A stretch of 64,000 bases of DNA from Daedaleopsis sinensis (lineage: Eukaryota; Basidiomycota; Agaricomycetes; Polyporales; Polyporaceae): positions 3,782,001 to 3,846,000 of the forward strand of contig CM066300.1 of the NCBI GenBank assembly GCA_033807695.1, written 5' to 3'. Positions within the stretch are counted from its first letter, which is position 1; each line of letters starts with the position of its first letter. This document shows positions 22,848 to 33,897 of this stretch, piece after piece. Under the pieces are notes generated by a model that searched no databases, was not told the DNA's origin, and saw nothing but the letters and a program-made list of their open reading frames with translations. The position numbers and the translations under genes are program-made.

Positions 22848-25800
22848 ATGTTCGCCTCGCATGCTGTCAAGGCTCTTCCAGAACTTTCTCTCGACATCTC
22901 AGATCCTTCAGACTGGCAACCGGGTCTACTGAAGACTATCCGATACCATCTGGATATCACTGTGGTTACGACAGAGCCTACTTCTGGTCTCCTCGCGCTC
23001 GGTATGTGCAATACCGTTATATGACTACCCCCTTGTCTCAATTGCAGAAGGTACATCACAGGGAGCTATATATGTCTATGGATCCCCAGGTGTCTGCTGT
23101 GAATTGACCATCAGCGATCCACCTGGCTTGCGCGTCAAGTTCCTCCAATTCTCCGCCTCAGCGTTCAAACTGTTGTCCATCGGTGCGTGTTCAAGACGAC
23201 CCCACCCTTTATCAGATATGACTGACAGAGCACTCACAGATGAGCATAACCGGCTGCATGTATGGGATCTCGCCAGCTCTGGTAGGCCTAAATTGCAGCG
23301 CATCACTGGTCTTGGGCAACCGGTGAAGTACGAGATGACGCTTGTGCGAGACTGCGTACTTGACATTGGTCAACAGCGCGTTGGTCACATCCCCTTGCCA
23401 CACACATGTAGGATTGTATCATCCCTGAGCGTCGAATCTGCGACTGAACTCCCATGTCGCAGGCTTTCATCGCTTTGGCAAATGGAGAGATCAAGACGTA
23501 TGACTTGTTATGTCTTCGCTTGTCGCAATATGACATACCCAATATGTGGCGAATGCACGAAGAGATGTCTCTCAGTAGCGGCGAAGGCCCGCCCTTGTAC
23601 GTTTTCCCTTGGCGATTATAACCAAATTACGCGCTCAACAACCGTAGGGACGTTATCACAGACGTCGTCATTCATCCTCGGGATCTGAATCTGCTGTTCG
23701 TGGCATATGAAGGTACGTCTCTGCTACTATTCGCATACTATTAAATAACTTATTTGATGCAAGGTGGTGTCATCCTGCTGGACCTCGTACGTCGATGAGG
23801 AACAGCAAAACATTATAGAATGCTTACTATCCCCACAGAAAGAGCAAAAGCCTGTCAGGACGTTCGAGCTCACTCTTGTCCCTGGGGCCCCTGGGGGAGG
23901 CGGATTCCACTCTAAAGTGCGCAACGATCACCTATAGGCTGCACATGTTAGATGTCACAACGATCCTGATAATCTCACAGGAGATCCTCCTTCCCCGTCA
24001 CTTGCAAGTGACAGCATTCGCGGTCCATCCCTCGGGACACCTTTTCGCTGTAGGCTATGTAGACGGCACGATCGGTTTCTGGTCTCTAGAGGACGAAGAC
24101 AAGCCCTTGATGCTTCGGACGATCGACAGCCCCGATGGAGAAGACCTGAGCACGGTGGATACAGCTCAACTGGAGATCATTGTGTCTTCTCCACAGCAGC
24201 ACATTGCAGAGCCACCGCGTGAACCCGTCTTCAAGCTCTCTTGGAGCGGATTTCCGAACTCCCCCGACCCTCGAGGCGGCGATACCGTGCTGACCGTCCT
24301 TGGTGGTATAACTCTCGATTCGCCTCCTTGCGTGACTGCTCTTCTCCTACCTCCTCTCCACCCACCGGCCCCGCCGACCCCGACCTCGCCAAATGAAAAC
24401 TTCCCGTCGACGCTACATCCTGAGGTCCGGTCCTCCGTATGCGCCTCCCTATCGCCAAAGAACGCATATACATATTCAACAGCAGGAACAGTGCAAGATT
24501 TCCTCCTCTTTCCCCGCAACAACCCACACTTCTCTGGTTCATATGACCCGACCACGATCCTGATTATCTCGGAAACAGATAATCCAGACGTCCGGATCTC
24601 CGAGGCATTTGCCTTCCCGCCTCCGGCATATGTGGATACTGCACAGATATCAATGGCCGAGGCGCAAGTAAATGTAGCACATCCTCTCAAGGAAGATCCA
24701 CTGGAGCCGGATGATGCACTGGTTGACGAACTTGAGCTGACTCTGCAATCAATGTCGGTGTCAGACGATCCATGTCTAGCTAGGCTGCCCCAGTGTCTGT
24801 GGAACGCATGTGGCGAATATCTGGTGAAAGTCGACAAACAAGCCTACGAGACGCTTGTGAGGGACAAGCTGGAGCACATCGACGGTGAAGTGCCCTTGCC
24901 TGTCAAAGGCGGCATAGCATGGCTAGAAGATACAGAAGGGCATATGAAATATACTAAGGTGAGACTGTCGACCTATGTTAGCGAAGAGCGCAGCCTGAAG
25001 AAGTGGGTGCGATCATAGCAACAACCACACAGACTACTTATCACACACCTCCGCGATCTATCGGTTCGCTTCCTGGACTTGACTCCACAGCTTCTGAACA
25101 GCTCCGGCCCAGAATCACCTCTTGCGACTAGCTACCCCTCCCCTATCCCTCGCTTGACGATTGAACTTGCTCCGATCCTCCTTGATCCTTCGCTCGAACT
25201 AGGCGACTCAACCACTTACGACCCACATCTTGCTCAGCATCACATCGACTCGATTTGCTTCGCCGCAGAGTCTCTTGAATGCGTGACTGTAATGCGCAAC
25301 GGGGCGGTCATCTTGTCCAGGCTCGACGTGCCGGCGAACGCGACGACACTCGGACCACAGGCCCTCCCTGACAAGGAACTAGTCTCGCTGTCCCACCTCC
25401 GCGTACGTCGCGGCCTCCGATACACCCCCGTCTTCGCGATCAAACCCCACAACGCTCGCGGTCAAGTCACCAGTTGTGCACTATCGGACGTGGGCTTCCT
25501 CGCCGTCGCCTACGCCTCGGGCCTGCTCCTCGTGATTGACCTGCGGGGTCCGCGTGTACTTTTGCGGAGCGAGTCGCGCCCCGGGACGTCAAGCTTCCTG
25601 AATCGTCATTCGGAAGTCGAGCCTGTCCGTGCGATGACATGGGCGTGCTGTGGGCTGTCGACAGGTGAGTACCTAAGCCATGTGTGTCGTGTATAACTGC
25701 TGGCTGAATGCATAACGTCAACAGACCTTCCAGCACGTATGCGTCTCCTGTGCACGACCGCGTCCGGACAGACCAGCATTTATACGCTCGAGTACGTCGT

Positions 25801-27105
25801 GCCGAGCACCTGGAAAATATCGACCACGCCCGCCACGGCGGAAGGTTCCGCGCAACCTTTGGCCGCAAGCTCGTTCGTGCTAGACGCGAAGACGGGCAAG
25901 CGGTGTCGTACGGACCGGAACGGACTCGCTGCAGTGATGCAGCAGGATCGCGCAGACACGGACAGACAGTATCTGTGGATCTCCGCCGGGGCGAAGGGTG
26001 TCCGATGCATGCTGAATGTAAACGGAGAGCGTGTCGCGAAAGTGGACTGGGGCCATAAGATCGGAAATGTCATCCACGTTGAGATCGTCGGGAGACTCGG
26101 TGAGCACCCCTTGTATATCCTGACCTAACGATGCTACTGCAACTGACTACTGTGCGCTGGCTTTCCTATAGACTCCTACGTGCTGGTTGCGTACACCACC
26201 CACGGGTTCGCACTGGTCTACTCTCTCCCGCACCTCGAGCACATCCACACCGTGCTTCTCAAACCAGCAGGGTTTTCAGAGTGAGCGCATCGCACTTGAT
26301 GCAAATCATCCGCCCCTCTCACATACTCATACTTCATATGCAGAGCTCCTGCGACAGACGACACGGGCGATTTCCTGACACACACCACGTTCCCTGCCCC
26401 TCCCAGTTCTTCCTCTCGCAAAGTCCACAGCACCGAGCTCCACACGCTCTTCCTGGCACGGCGCGCAGGGCCGTACGCGCCCCCATTCGTCGACCTCGCG
26501 TACGGACGCGGTCCGATTCCCTCGCAGCCGCAACCTGTCTCGCTCGGTCCGGCGTCGGTGATGAGTTCTGTGCTGGGTTACATCGGCTCCCTCACCGTGA
26601 CCAGTGCGGGAGACCAGATAGACGCTCTTCGTAAGACCTCTCGCATATGACAGAAGCACTACTGACTCGGGTGGCTGCCAGTTGCTGGCCCAGACAGGCC
26701 CGTTCCACAACCTGCAAGCAAGCCCGCGCTTTCCACCGGAAAGAGCGCCGCGCCCAGTGAGGGTGCTCCGTCGGCTCCGGGTTCGGTCTCGCCTGCCAAA
26801 GCCCCCTCGGGAATGTCCAGCGGTGTCGGCGATCTGTACAATCGTCTCGGAAGTGCGCTCGCGGAGAGAGGGTGCGTATATTGATATACGTTACTTTGGT
26901 ACTGTATCGTGACCCTCACAATGCAGGGAAATGCTTGGAGACCTCCAGCAGAGTCTCAACTCGCTCGAAGAAGGAAGCAAGGGTATGGTCGCACAGGTTT
27001 GCACCATTCATTCACAGGATGCAATGTGGCAGCGACTAAAGCTCCGTCTTTTAGGCCAAGAGACTTGCAGCACAGCAGACTGCGAAAGGGTGGTTCGGGT
27101 TCTAA
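22848..27105 (+). CDS. SRO7: Lgl/tomosyn family exocytosis protein (Sro7-like)
   Basis: At least 15 exons encode a protein of about 1,000 residues. It opens MFASHAVKALPELSLDI and TVVTTEPTSGLLALGTSQG, the first WD repeat of Lgl/tomosyn. Then come DEHNRLHVWDLASSGRP, AFIALANGEIKTYDLLCLRL, DVVIHPRDLNLLFVAYEGG, VILLDLKEQKPVRTFELTLV and FAVHPSGHLFAVGYVDGTIG. Two beta-propellers continue to SYVLVAYTTHGFALVYSLPH. The last exons (SGVGDLYNRLGSALAERGEM, LGDLQQSLNSLEEGSKGMVA, and an end in TAKGWFGF) form a VAMP-like R-SNARE coiled coil as in tomosyn. Sro7/tomosyn proteins bind plasma-membrane t-SNAREs and Rab/exocyst factors in polarised secretion. One junction (about 23330-23460) I could not resolve: coding sequence for ALVTSPCHTHAF is clear, but its upstream splice is not. 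Confidence 0.87.
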
Positions 27106-27238
27106 CACTCAACACTCTTCATCGCGATGTCTTCATGATGGCATACACTCTTGTCATCTATCATACACATGCTCAAGAACACATATGGCTCCTCTTCTCT
27201 ATACGTACATACACATTGAAGCTGTCTGTCCAAATGCT

Positions 27239-28135
27239 TTACTTCTTATCTGCAGGAGGCTCCTGACTGACAAATAATCCGGAGATGTTCGCGGTGAGCT
27301 TCTTCCTCTGTTCGTTGATCATGCCCAAGAACCCGTCTTCCCCGGTGGTCTCGCGGCGATGATCCCACTCCTCAGTATGCCGCACGACCTGATGCTTCTC
27401 GTTCGTCTCTATTGTGAGTAGCGAGTTCACCGTCTACACGAAACCGATGGATCAGTCAAAAGACTACACCAGGTCGAATCAATGGTCACCAGACCTTGGT
27501 TGGCTCGCCCTTCGGGTCGCGATAGTACGACACATCCTGGTCGATCAGGATCGTGGTCTTGGGAACGGAAGGTGGAGCTTGTAGGATCCGGAAAGACGGT
27601 ATGTCCGCGCGAGCAAAAATCTGCCCGGTGCATTTGGTCAGTGCCATACAGGCAAAGAGAGACTGTATGCGCTCAATGCACCTTCGCCAATCCGTTGAAC
27701 TGCTCGCGAATAGGCTTGATCCCTTCGGCAATGCCAATGGGGTCGTGGAAGACTGCCTCGGGTGCATACATCTCGTACGTACGCTGTCCGCGCTCTGAGC
27801 TCGATGCTGAATTGTATTAATAAAGCAACCCTTACATCGGTCGGTTTGCAGGTGTACAACTATATGATAACCTTGATCAACTAGTGCACCGGAGGCACAT
27901 CGCGCGCGCAGGGGCATACCTCTTTAATGCCTTGGATGATGTTCTGCTCATGGGGCTCGGGGCTCCTCTCCTTGAGGTTCTTGGTTTCGTTGGCACTCAA
28001 GCCAGACGCGTTCTTGGCCTCGGGGTCGCCGGCGGGCATGTTGAAGCGGGCGGAAACAGCGAAGTGACGAGTGGCTGCGTATTTGCTAGAGTTGTGGCAG
28101 ACAATGCGGGATGCGAGTGGCCGGAGGGACAGCAT
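27239..28135 (-). CDS. mitochondrial SnoaL-like (NTF2-fold) protein
   Basis: Minus-strand gene starting ATG 28135 (MLSLRPLASRIVCHNSSKYA) with an Arg-rich, Asp/Glu-free leader typical of mitochondrial import. After EQNIIQGIKE, short exons give LYTCKPTD and RTYEMYAPEAVFHDPIGIAE, then IKPIREQFNGLAK, IFARADIPSFRILQAPP, ILIDQDVSYYRDPKGEPTK, TVNSLLTIETNEKHQVVRHT and EEWDHRRETTGEDGFLG. The alpha/beta cone pattern (YAPEAVFHDPIGIAEG...EEWDH) matches fungal SnoaL-like or polyketide-cyclase-fold proteins annotated as unknown. A 24-nt coding piece is bounded by introns whose ends were chosen for frame. Substrate and role are unknown. Transcription converges with SRO7, with 133 bp between stops. Confidence 0.72.
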
Positions 28136-28445
28136 GAGCCACGACCGGGACTAGCTGCAGTATATGTACCAGGCGGCCCATTGCTATGACGCATTTTCAG
28201 GGAGGGATCGAGGATCGCGTCACTCACGACGCGTCTGTTCGATCGCGCCCCGTAGCACGGTCACAGTATCTGCCGCCAGGTGTAGTCAATATTAGGTTGT
28301 CCATATCTTCTACAGTGGCTACACAACATAATGTACAACACAACGCAAGTCCACACAACAAATACAAACTACGGAGACATCGAGCGAGCATTTCCAGAAA
28401 GATATCAAAGGCGAATTCGAGGTGTGCCATAGGACGCGTGATGTA
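28136..28445. other. intergenic, no gene seen
   Basis: 310 bp between the RING gene 3' end and the SnoaL-like start, both on the minus strand. It includes an AC-rich stretch at about 28318-28372. No coding signal. Confidence 0.4.
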
Positions 28446-30221
28446 TCAGTCCACCTGGTCTGCCCATCCTCCTGGGAGATGATGGTCAGAATCCCTTGAC
28501 GATTGGTTGTTCCCGGAGGTTGTGTTGCCCCTGTTCTCAGCGTTGCTAGTGTTGTTGTTCCTCGAGCCGCTTAGAGCTGAGCCGCTCGCTCCGTGGCCAG
28601 CGAATAAATTGAACACGTTTTGGAAGATTCCGCCTCCACCGCTAGCGCCCCCGGAAGGCGACGCGTTGTTAGATCTACTCGGCCCTGCAGGCGGGTTACC
28701 TGTTCCTGCAGTGTGTGTGTCGTCGTGCTGGGGAACAAGCTGATATCTGCGGACATGGTTAAAAATTAGATGGAGGACGTGAAGTAGAACATGCACGAAC
28801 CTGCACACGGGACAGGTGCCGCTGCTCTTCAGCCAGGGGAGAATGCATGGTTCGTGGAAAGGATGTTGGCAAGGTAGAGTGACGACAATCTGCTCATCGG
28901 GATCCTCGGTCCCCAGCGCAAACTGATCTTTGCAGACGGCGCAATCCTTCTCGAGCAGCGGGGCTGACAGTTGCGCGTGAGACGATCGGAGTAACACCAC
29001 GGGCATGTGAACAAGACGTACATCCATCCTCCAGCACCACACGCGGCAGTTTCTCCATGACCTCTTCAGTTGCTGGGACCGGCTGATGCGCATTGCTGTT
29101 CTCCATGATCTGGGAGATTATCTGGTCGAGAGCTACACATCCAGACCCATGTCAGTTTGGAGTTTAGGTGGAAACCGACACTGAACGCCACCTTCTTGGT
29201 TAAAAACATAGTCGCCCCATCTGCCAGATTCTCCACCTCCGCCACCGCCAGGGCCACCCGGCATTCCACCAGGGCCAAACATACCCCCTACCATGTCCGC
29301 GAATGGATCTCCACCACGGCCCGGCCCCATGAGGGAGAGAAGATATTGGGCTAGAAGTGGCCCTGAGATGTTCGGACGGTCTTGTTGGGTACCGTCTGTC
29401 CGAGGAGGTGCGAATCTACATGATTTGTCATGCAGAGGTCGCTGGAACGAGGTAAATGGGCCTACTGTGAGAGGAGCGGTACATCGTTATCAGAGCCACC
29501 GGCGGCGCCGGGTTGACCACCTAGCACAAAAGTCCGTGTGCGCCCTCCAGGACTAGTTGAGCGTTCTATCCGGATGGCGAATTGACTATTCCGACCCTGC
29601 AACCAGTCAGGGCGCCGTTTATTGGACATGCGATAGTGGAGGCCTACCGTAGGGTTGATATTGGGTTCGTTGGAAGATCTGGGGCCTTCCCTTGACACTC
29701 GGCGGCGCTCTGCACCTTCTGGAGCTGAGGAAGTACCTGGACTTGACACAGAGGCTGTCGGCGGTGCAGGCGGATTTGGCCCCCGGAGGAGTGAACGAAG
29801 TCCCACTGTAACGCCAGTTGGCGACATGATCGGATGGGGCTGATCGAGCAAGAGACTCACAGAGGAAAGCATCCATCTCTTCTGGTAGTGCCCCGTCGCC
29901 CCAATTAACGCCATCCGCTGTGTAGAACTCTCGAGGATCATCTGCCGGGTTCTCTATCTGTGTCGCACTTGAGTGGCTGCATTTCAATGCGAGCAATACC
30001 GCGACGTACCTTCTCCACAAAAGTCCCATTACAAGACGCGCAATGAGGGTCTGGGACCTGCAAACCGCTTATATTCGGTGCATGGGAGGTATCTGGCGAA
30101 ACTACGCACCATCAAAGGCCTCATCTCCGCATGGCACTGGTGGGGCGTTCAGCAGGGCGTCAAGAAGATCGCAAGACGAGCATACCTCATGACAGTACCA
30201 CATGGGCTCTCTGGAAGACAT
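28446..30221 (-). CDS. RING-H2 E3 ubiquitin ligase with N-terminal zinc ribbon (RNF115/126 type)
   Basis: Exons on the minus strand join to MSSREPMWYCHE, CHAEMRPLMVPDPHCASCNG and TFVEKIENPADDPREFY. This is an N-terminal C4 zinc ribbon (C-x2-C...C-x2-C) like that of RNF115/RNF126 and BCA2, which binds ubiquitin or Bag6 clients. A Pro/Ser linker and a Gly-rich segment (GGMPGGPGGGGGESG) follow, then ALDQIISQIMENSNAHQPVP. The RING-H2 finger is CAVCKDQF...LPCQHPFHEPCI...WLKSSGTCPVCR (C-x2-C, C-x-H-x2-H-x2-C, C-x2-C). The tail is Ser/Asn/Gly-rich. The joins MDAFL-LGLRSLLRG and PLLS-QFAPPRTDG were picked because only those keep frame. Expected role: cytosolic ubiquitination in protein quality control. 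Confidence 0.87.
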
Positions 30222-30521
30222 GTTAACAGTGTTAGTTGTGAGAGATGGTGGTTGAGAGCAAGTTATGCAAGCAGCGGATAGCACGGTCGTTCGGGTAATG
30301 GGTAGGTAATGACAGATGACGTCGAGGCGCCCCGAGTGCCTAATCGCGATCTCAGCCACCGGGGCCAAATAGGCAACAATAACGCGCTCACATTCAGGTC
30401 GTGCGACAATTGTCCGAAAGTCCATTGTCTGGGCGGTTGCCTTCCGAACCACTGACCGCGTTCCTCGAGGCTTGCTTCTCTCTGTCCCCTTCGCTCGCGA
30501 CTGAGTACCTCCTGTGACACT
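30222..30521. other. divergent promoter region
   Basis: 300 bp shared between the RING ligase (minus) and the aldehyde dehydrogenase (plus). No TATA box is evident. No coding signal. Confidence 0.45.
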
Positions 30522-32997
30522 ATGGCTTACAGAGAGGTCGAATACGACTTCGACGACGATGAGGGCGGCGTCATTGACCCTGTCTGGCTTCTCACTATCT
30601 GCTTCGCCCTCGGCATCTGGCTCGTCATACAACGATACCATTCTATACTCAATCGCGCTATCTTCTTTCGACTAGCCCCACCACCTGTCCGTACATTCGC
30701 CACCATACTGACATGTATACACGCTGACTAGGGATTCCCGTAGCAAATCAAAGATACGTGGACAGCGCAGAAGCTGCCAGAACCCTCACTTGAGGCCCAC
30801 CTTGGCACTGATGGCCTCCTTCCTGCCTTCCCTCTTGAACACCGACGATACATCACTTCTTACGATCCTGCTACTGCGTATCACTTGGATTCCATGCTTG
30901 CCGACTCCCCAGTCGAGATCACGAAGAAAATTGCGGACGCATACGAAGCCCAAAAGGGCTGGGCCCGAACTTCATTTCATGACCGCAGGCGCGTCATGAG
31001 GAGTTTGAAGAAATGGCTGGTTGAGAACCAGGAGGTATGCGCGAAGGTCGCGTGCCGCGACACGGGAAAGACCAGTACGTCTCCCTGCTCATGAGTGGGT
31101 CGACGAATGCTCTGAACGCGGTGACGCAGTGCTCGATGCTGCTCTCGGCGAAATCATCACGACCTGCTCGAAGTTGGACTACTTGATCAATCACGGTGAA
31201 CGCGTCCTCTCTCCCGAGAAGAGGTATAACAACCTCCTCATGTTTTACAAGAAATCCTACATCTACTATGAGCCTCTGGGCGTAGTATCGGCTATTGTCT
31301 CCTGGAATTATCGTGAGTTGACCGCATATGCACGTTGCGTATCTTAACCTCATAGGTGTTCGATCTAGCTCTGCACAATGCTTGGTCTCCCATCATAGCC
31401 GCACTCTTTGCTGGAAACAGTGTCGTCCTGAAATGCTCTGAACACGTCGTTTGGTCTACAACATGGTTTGTTCAGGCTATCAGGGAATGCTTGAAGGCGT
31501 GTGGCCATGATGAGCAGCTTGTTCAGGTGCGTACCGATTTGTTTCCTGCACCAAGTCATACTCATAGTTTCGATAGTTGGTGTGCTGCTACCCCGAGGAC
31601 GCTGTAGCGTTGACAAAGTCTCCCTTTATTCGGCATATTACGTTCATCGGTTCTGAGCGCGTAGGCCGTATTGTGCGTATTCCTGTCATCACAATTCAGC
31701 ATTATATTCAACTAAGTGTCACAGGTTGCGCAAGATGCTACCGAATACCTTACCCCCGTCACGCTCGAGTTGGGCGGCAAGGACCCCGCGATCATTCTGC
31801 CTTCAACAGACCTTGAGAAGTACATAAGTCTGTGGATGCGAGGTGTCTAGTGAGTTCTTCGATCCACGTCCACTGGCTTTCGCACTAAGGTACCCCGGTA
31901 TTCAGCCAAAACGCAGGTCAAAACTGCATCGGTATTGAGAGGATCCTTGTGCATGAGTCGCAATACGAGGATCTATTCCAAATGTTCACCGAACGCGCCG
32001 ACAAGTTGCGCCCCGGTCACTCGTTGAAGAGTCCCGGAGACGGTGTTCCACCCGTGGCAGATGTCGGTGCTATGATCTCTGGCGATCGCTTCCCTGGTTT
32101 GCAGCACGCCATCCAAGAGGCGGTTGATCAAGGGGCGACTCTGACTGTCGGCGGTGAGCCATGGGTACACCCGTACTTGGAGAAGGGGTCCTACTTCAAG
32201 CCCACTCTACTCGGCGATGTGAACCCAGACTCCTCTATCGCGCAGTCCGAGCGTAAGTGCTCGCTCTGCCAACGTTTGTCAGCTATTATTGAGCATCGAT
32301 GTAGTCTTCGCACCCATCGGCCTTATCATCAAGTACGACACTGTTGAGCAGGCGATAGAGATTGCGAACGGCACGCGTTATGGTCTCGGAGCCAGCGTCT
32401 TCGGACCAGTTCGCGACGAATGTCTCAAGGTTGCTAAGCGTCTGCAGTGCGGCATGGTCGCGATTAATGACTTTGGCGTCTTCTATGTGAGTGGCACGTC
32501 TTCTCAACAGGAATATCAGTTTGACTGATCCGCACGTCAGCTCAAGTGCGTATAAGCGTATGTAGCGACTGACCGGGAACTGACGTGATATGTACGACCA
32601 CAGCCAGGACCTGCCATTCGGAGGTACGAAGTACAGCGGTTACGGGCGGTTCGGTGAGTGGTGGCGACCGTGATCGACGCCAACAGCACATCCTGATAGC
32701 GTGGCGCAGGTGGACCAGAAGGCCTGCGTTCGTTGACAAACACAAAGGCGGTCGTGGTCGACCGATGGGGATGGGCGATTCAGACGTCGATACCCGCTGT
32801 GCTCGATTATCCCGTGCGGTCCGTGTCGCAGAGTTGGTACGCATGCGTTCGCGCTCCACTATCTGCATCATACGTGCGGAAAGTACTGACCTCGTTTCAG
32901 GGATTTTATCAGCGGTTTGGTCGGGTTCCTGTACGCCGATGGGTGGCGTATGAGGATAGACGCACTCACGAAGCTGATCCGTGCGAGCGGGAGGTGA
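30522..32997 (+). CDS. MSC7: membrane aldehyde dehydrogenase, Msc7 type
   Basis: About 11 exons encode roughly 640 residues. The N-terminus MAYREVEYDFDDDEGG is followed by a membrane helix PVWLLTICFALGIWLVIQR. The ALDH core shows SPEKRYNNLLMFYKKS, EPLGVVSAIVSWNYPLHN, LFAGNSVVLKCSEHVVWS, FIRHITFIGSERVGRI, VTLELGGKDPAIIL (catalytic Glu) and YQNAGQNCIGIERIL (catalytic Cys). FAPIGLIIKYDTVEQAIEIA and DLPFGGTKYSGYGRFGGPEG follow. A C-terminal extension ends DALTKLIRASGR. The membrane anchor plus the long C-terminal part match fungal Msc7/fatty-aldehyde dehydrogenase-like proteins at the ER. Likely reaction: NAD(P)-dependent oxidation of aliphatic aldehydes. A 5-nt exon (32541-32545) is required between TTCTAT and CCAGGAC to give FYLNQDLPFGG. 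Confidence 0.9.
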
Positions 32998-33790
32998 TGT
33001 TGTGTGTTTGGGACAGACTATTCGCAGCGGGGAGCCTAGGGAGCCTGGCGCTGTATTGTGTGCATGTACTCGACGATCTAATATCGACTCGGATGATACC
33101 TTCATCAGGCCTGCGTTGACTCGCGAGTGCGCTGGACAAGTGTCAAGCTTGGACAAGGCAGGACACGGAGAATGAAAGGTGGAGCGGGCGGCACAGCATG
33201 TGTGCGGGGGAAGCTGAGAATCATGCGTATCCCCGGGTTGTAGTCTAAATCAGGAAGGTTTCCATGTGGCCCTCCGCTGTGCGTTGCTCGCTGACCACCA
33301 CGCCCGTGGCAGGCTCATTCACTCTTTCTCCGCTACTCTGCCAATCGTCGGTCACACGTTCTCATACAATAGTTCTCGCGCGTTCTGCGAGCGCCGTTCT
33401 CGATGTTCTCTCCTGACACTGACACATGCACGACTTCCTGTCGGGTCCGACGAGGTTGTGAGCAGGGCTGAGGGCGGGTGGGACCATGTGGGTGGACTCC
33501 ACGCCTCGCAACGAGGGTTATTTCCAGTGCAGATCTGCCATCGGTCGCGGATAGTTGGGCGGAAGCCTATCACACCTCACTTTCCATGCCATGATCTACC
33601 CGAGCCGCCCATGCTGCACATGCACATGTGCTCCCCGCGCCCAACAGTGGCCTATCGCATCCCGATAGAGCTCGTATCTCTCCTCATGCAGTATGCTCTT
33701 CCCGATGACCACCGACGCACGCGCGACCAGCTCCAAGGGTTTAGAATAGACGTCGACTCTCCGCGTCTTTGGTTTCCATTGCGCCAGACG
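32998..33790. other. intergenic, no gene seen
   Basis: About 0.8 kb between the aldehyde dehydrogenase stop and the TATA box of the RNase gene. One 179-codon frame spans 33266-33805, but it lacks family features and overlaps the promoter, so I treat it as chance. Confidence 0.4.
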
Positions 33791-33798
33791 TATAAAAG
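33791..33798 (+). promoter_or_regulatory. TATA box of the RNase T2 gene
   Basis: TATAAAAG, a full consensus TATA element, lies 107 bp upstream of the RNase T2 start codon with a pyrimidine-rich leader between. A strong TATA box fits a highly or conditionally expressed secreted enzyme. Confidence 0.65.
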
Positions 33799-33897
33799 GC
33801 CTTGAACGCCCTCACTGGTCATGCATCAGCCAGCTCGAACCCGCCCTCAGTAGCACCAGGCTCTCTGCTCCCCTCGTTGCGTTTCTCTTCCCGCACG

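Noticed and set aside
33266..33805. 179-codon plus-strand frame upstream of RNase T2
   Set aside because: Runs through the TATA box, starts without context and shows no protein-like pattern.
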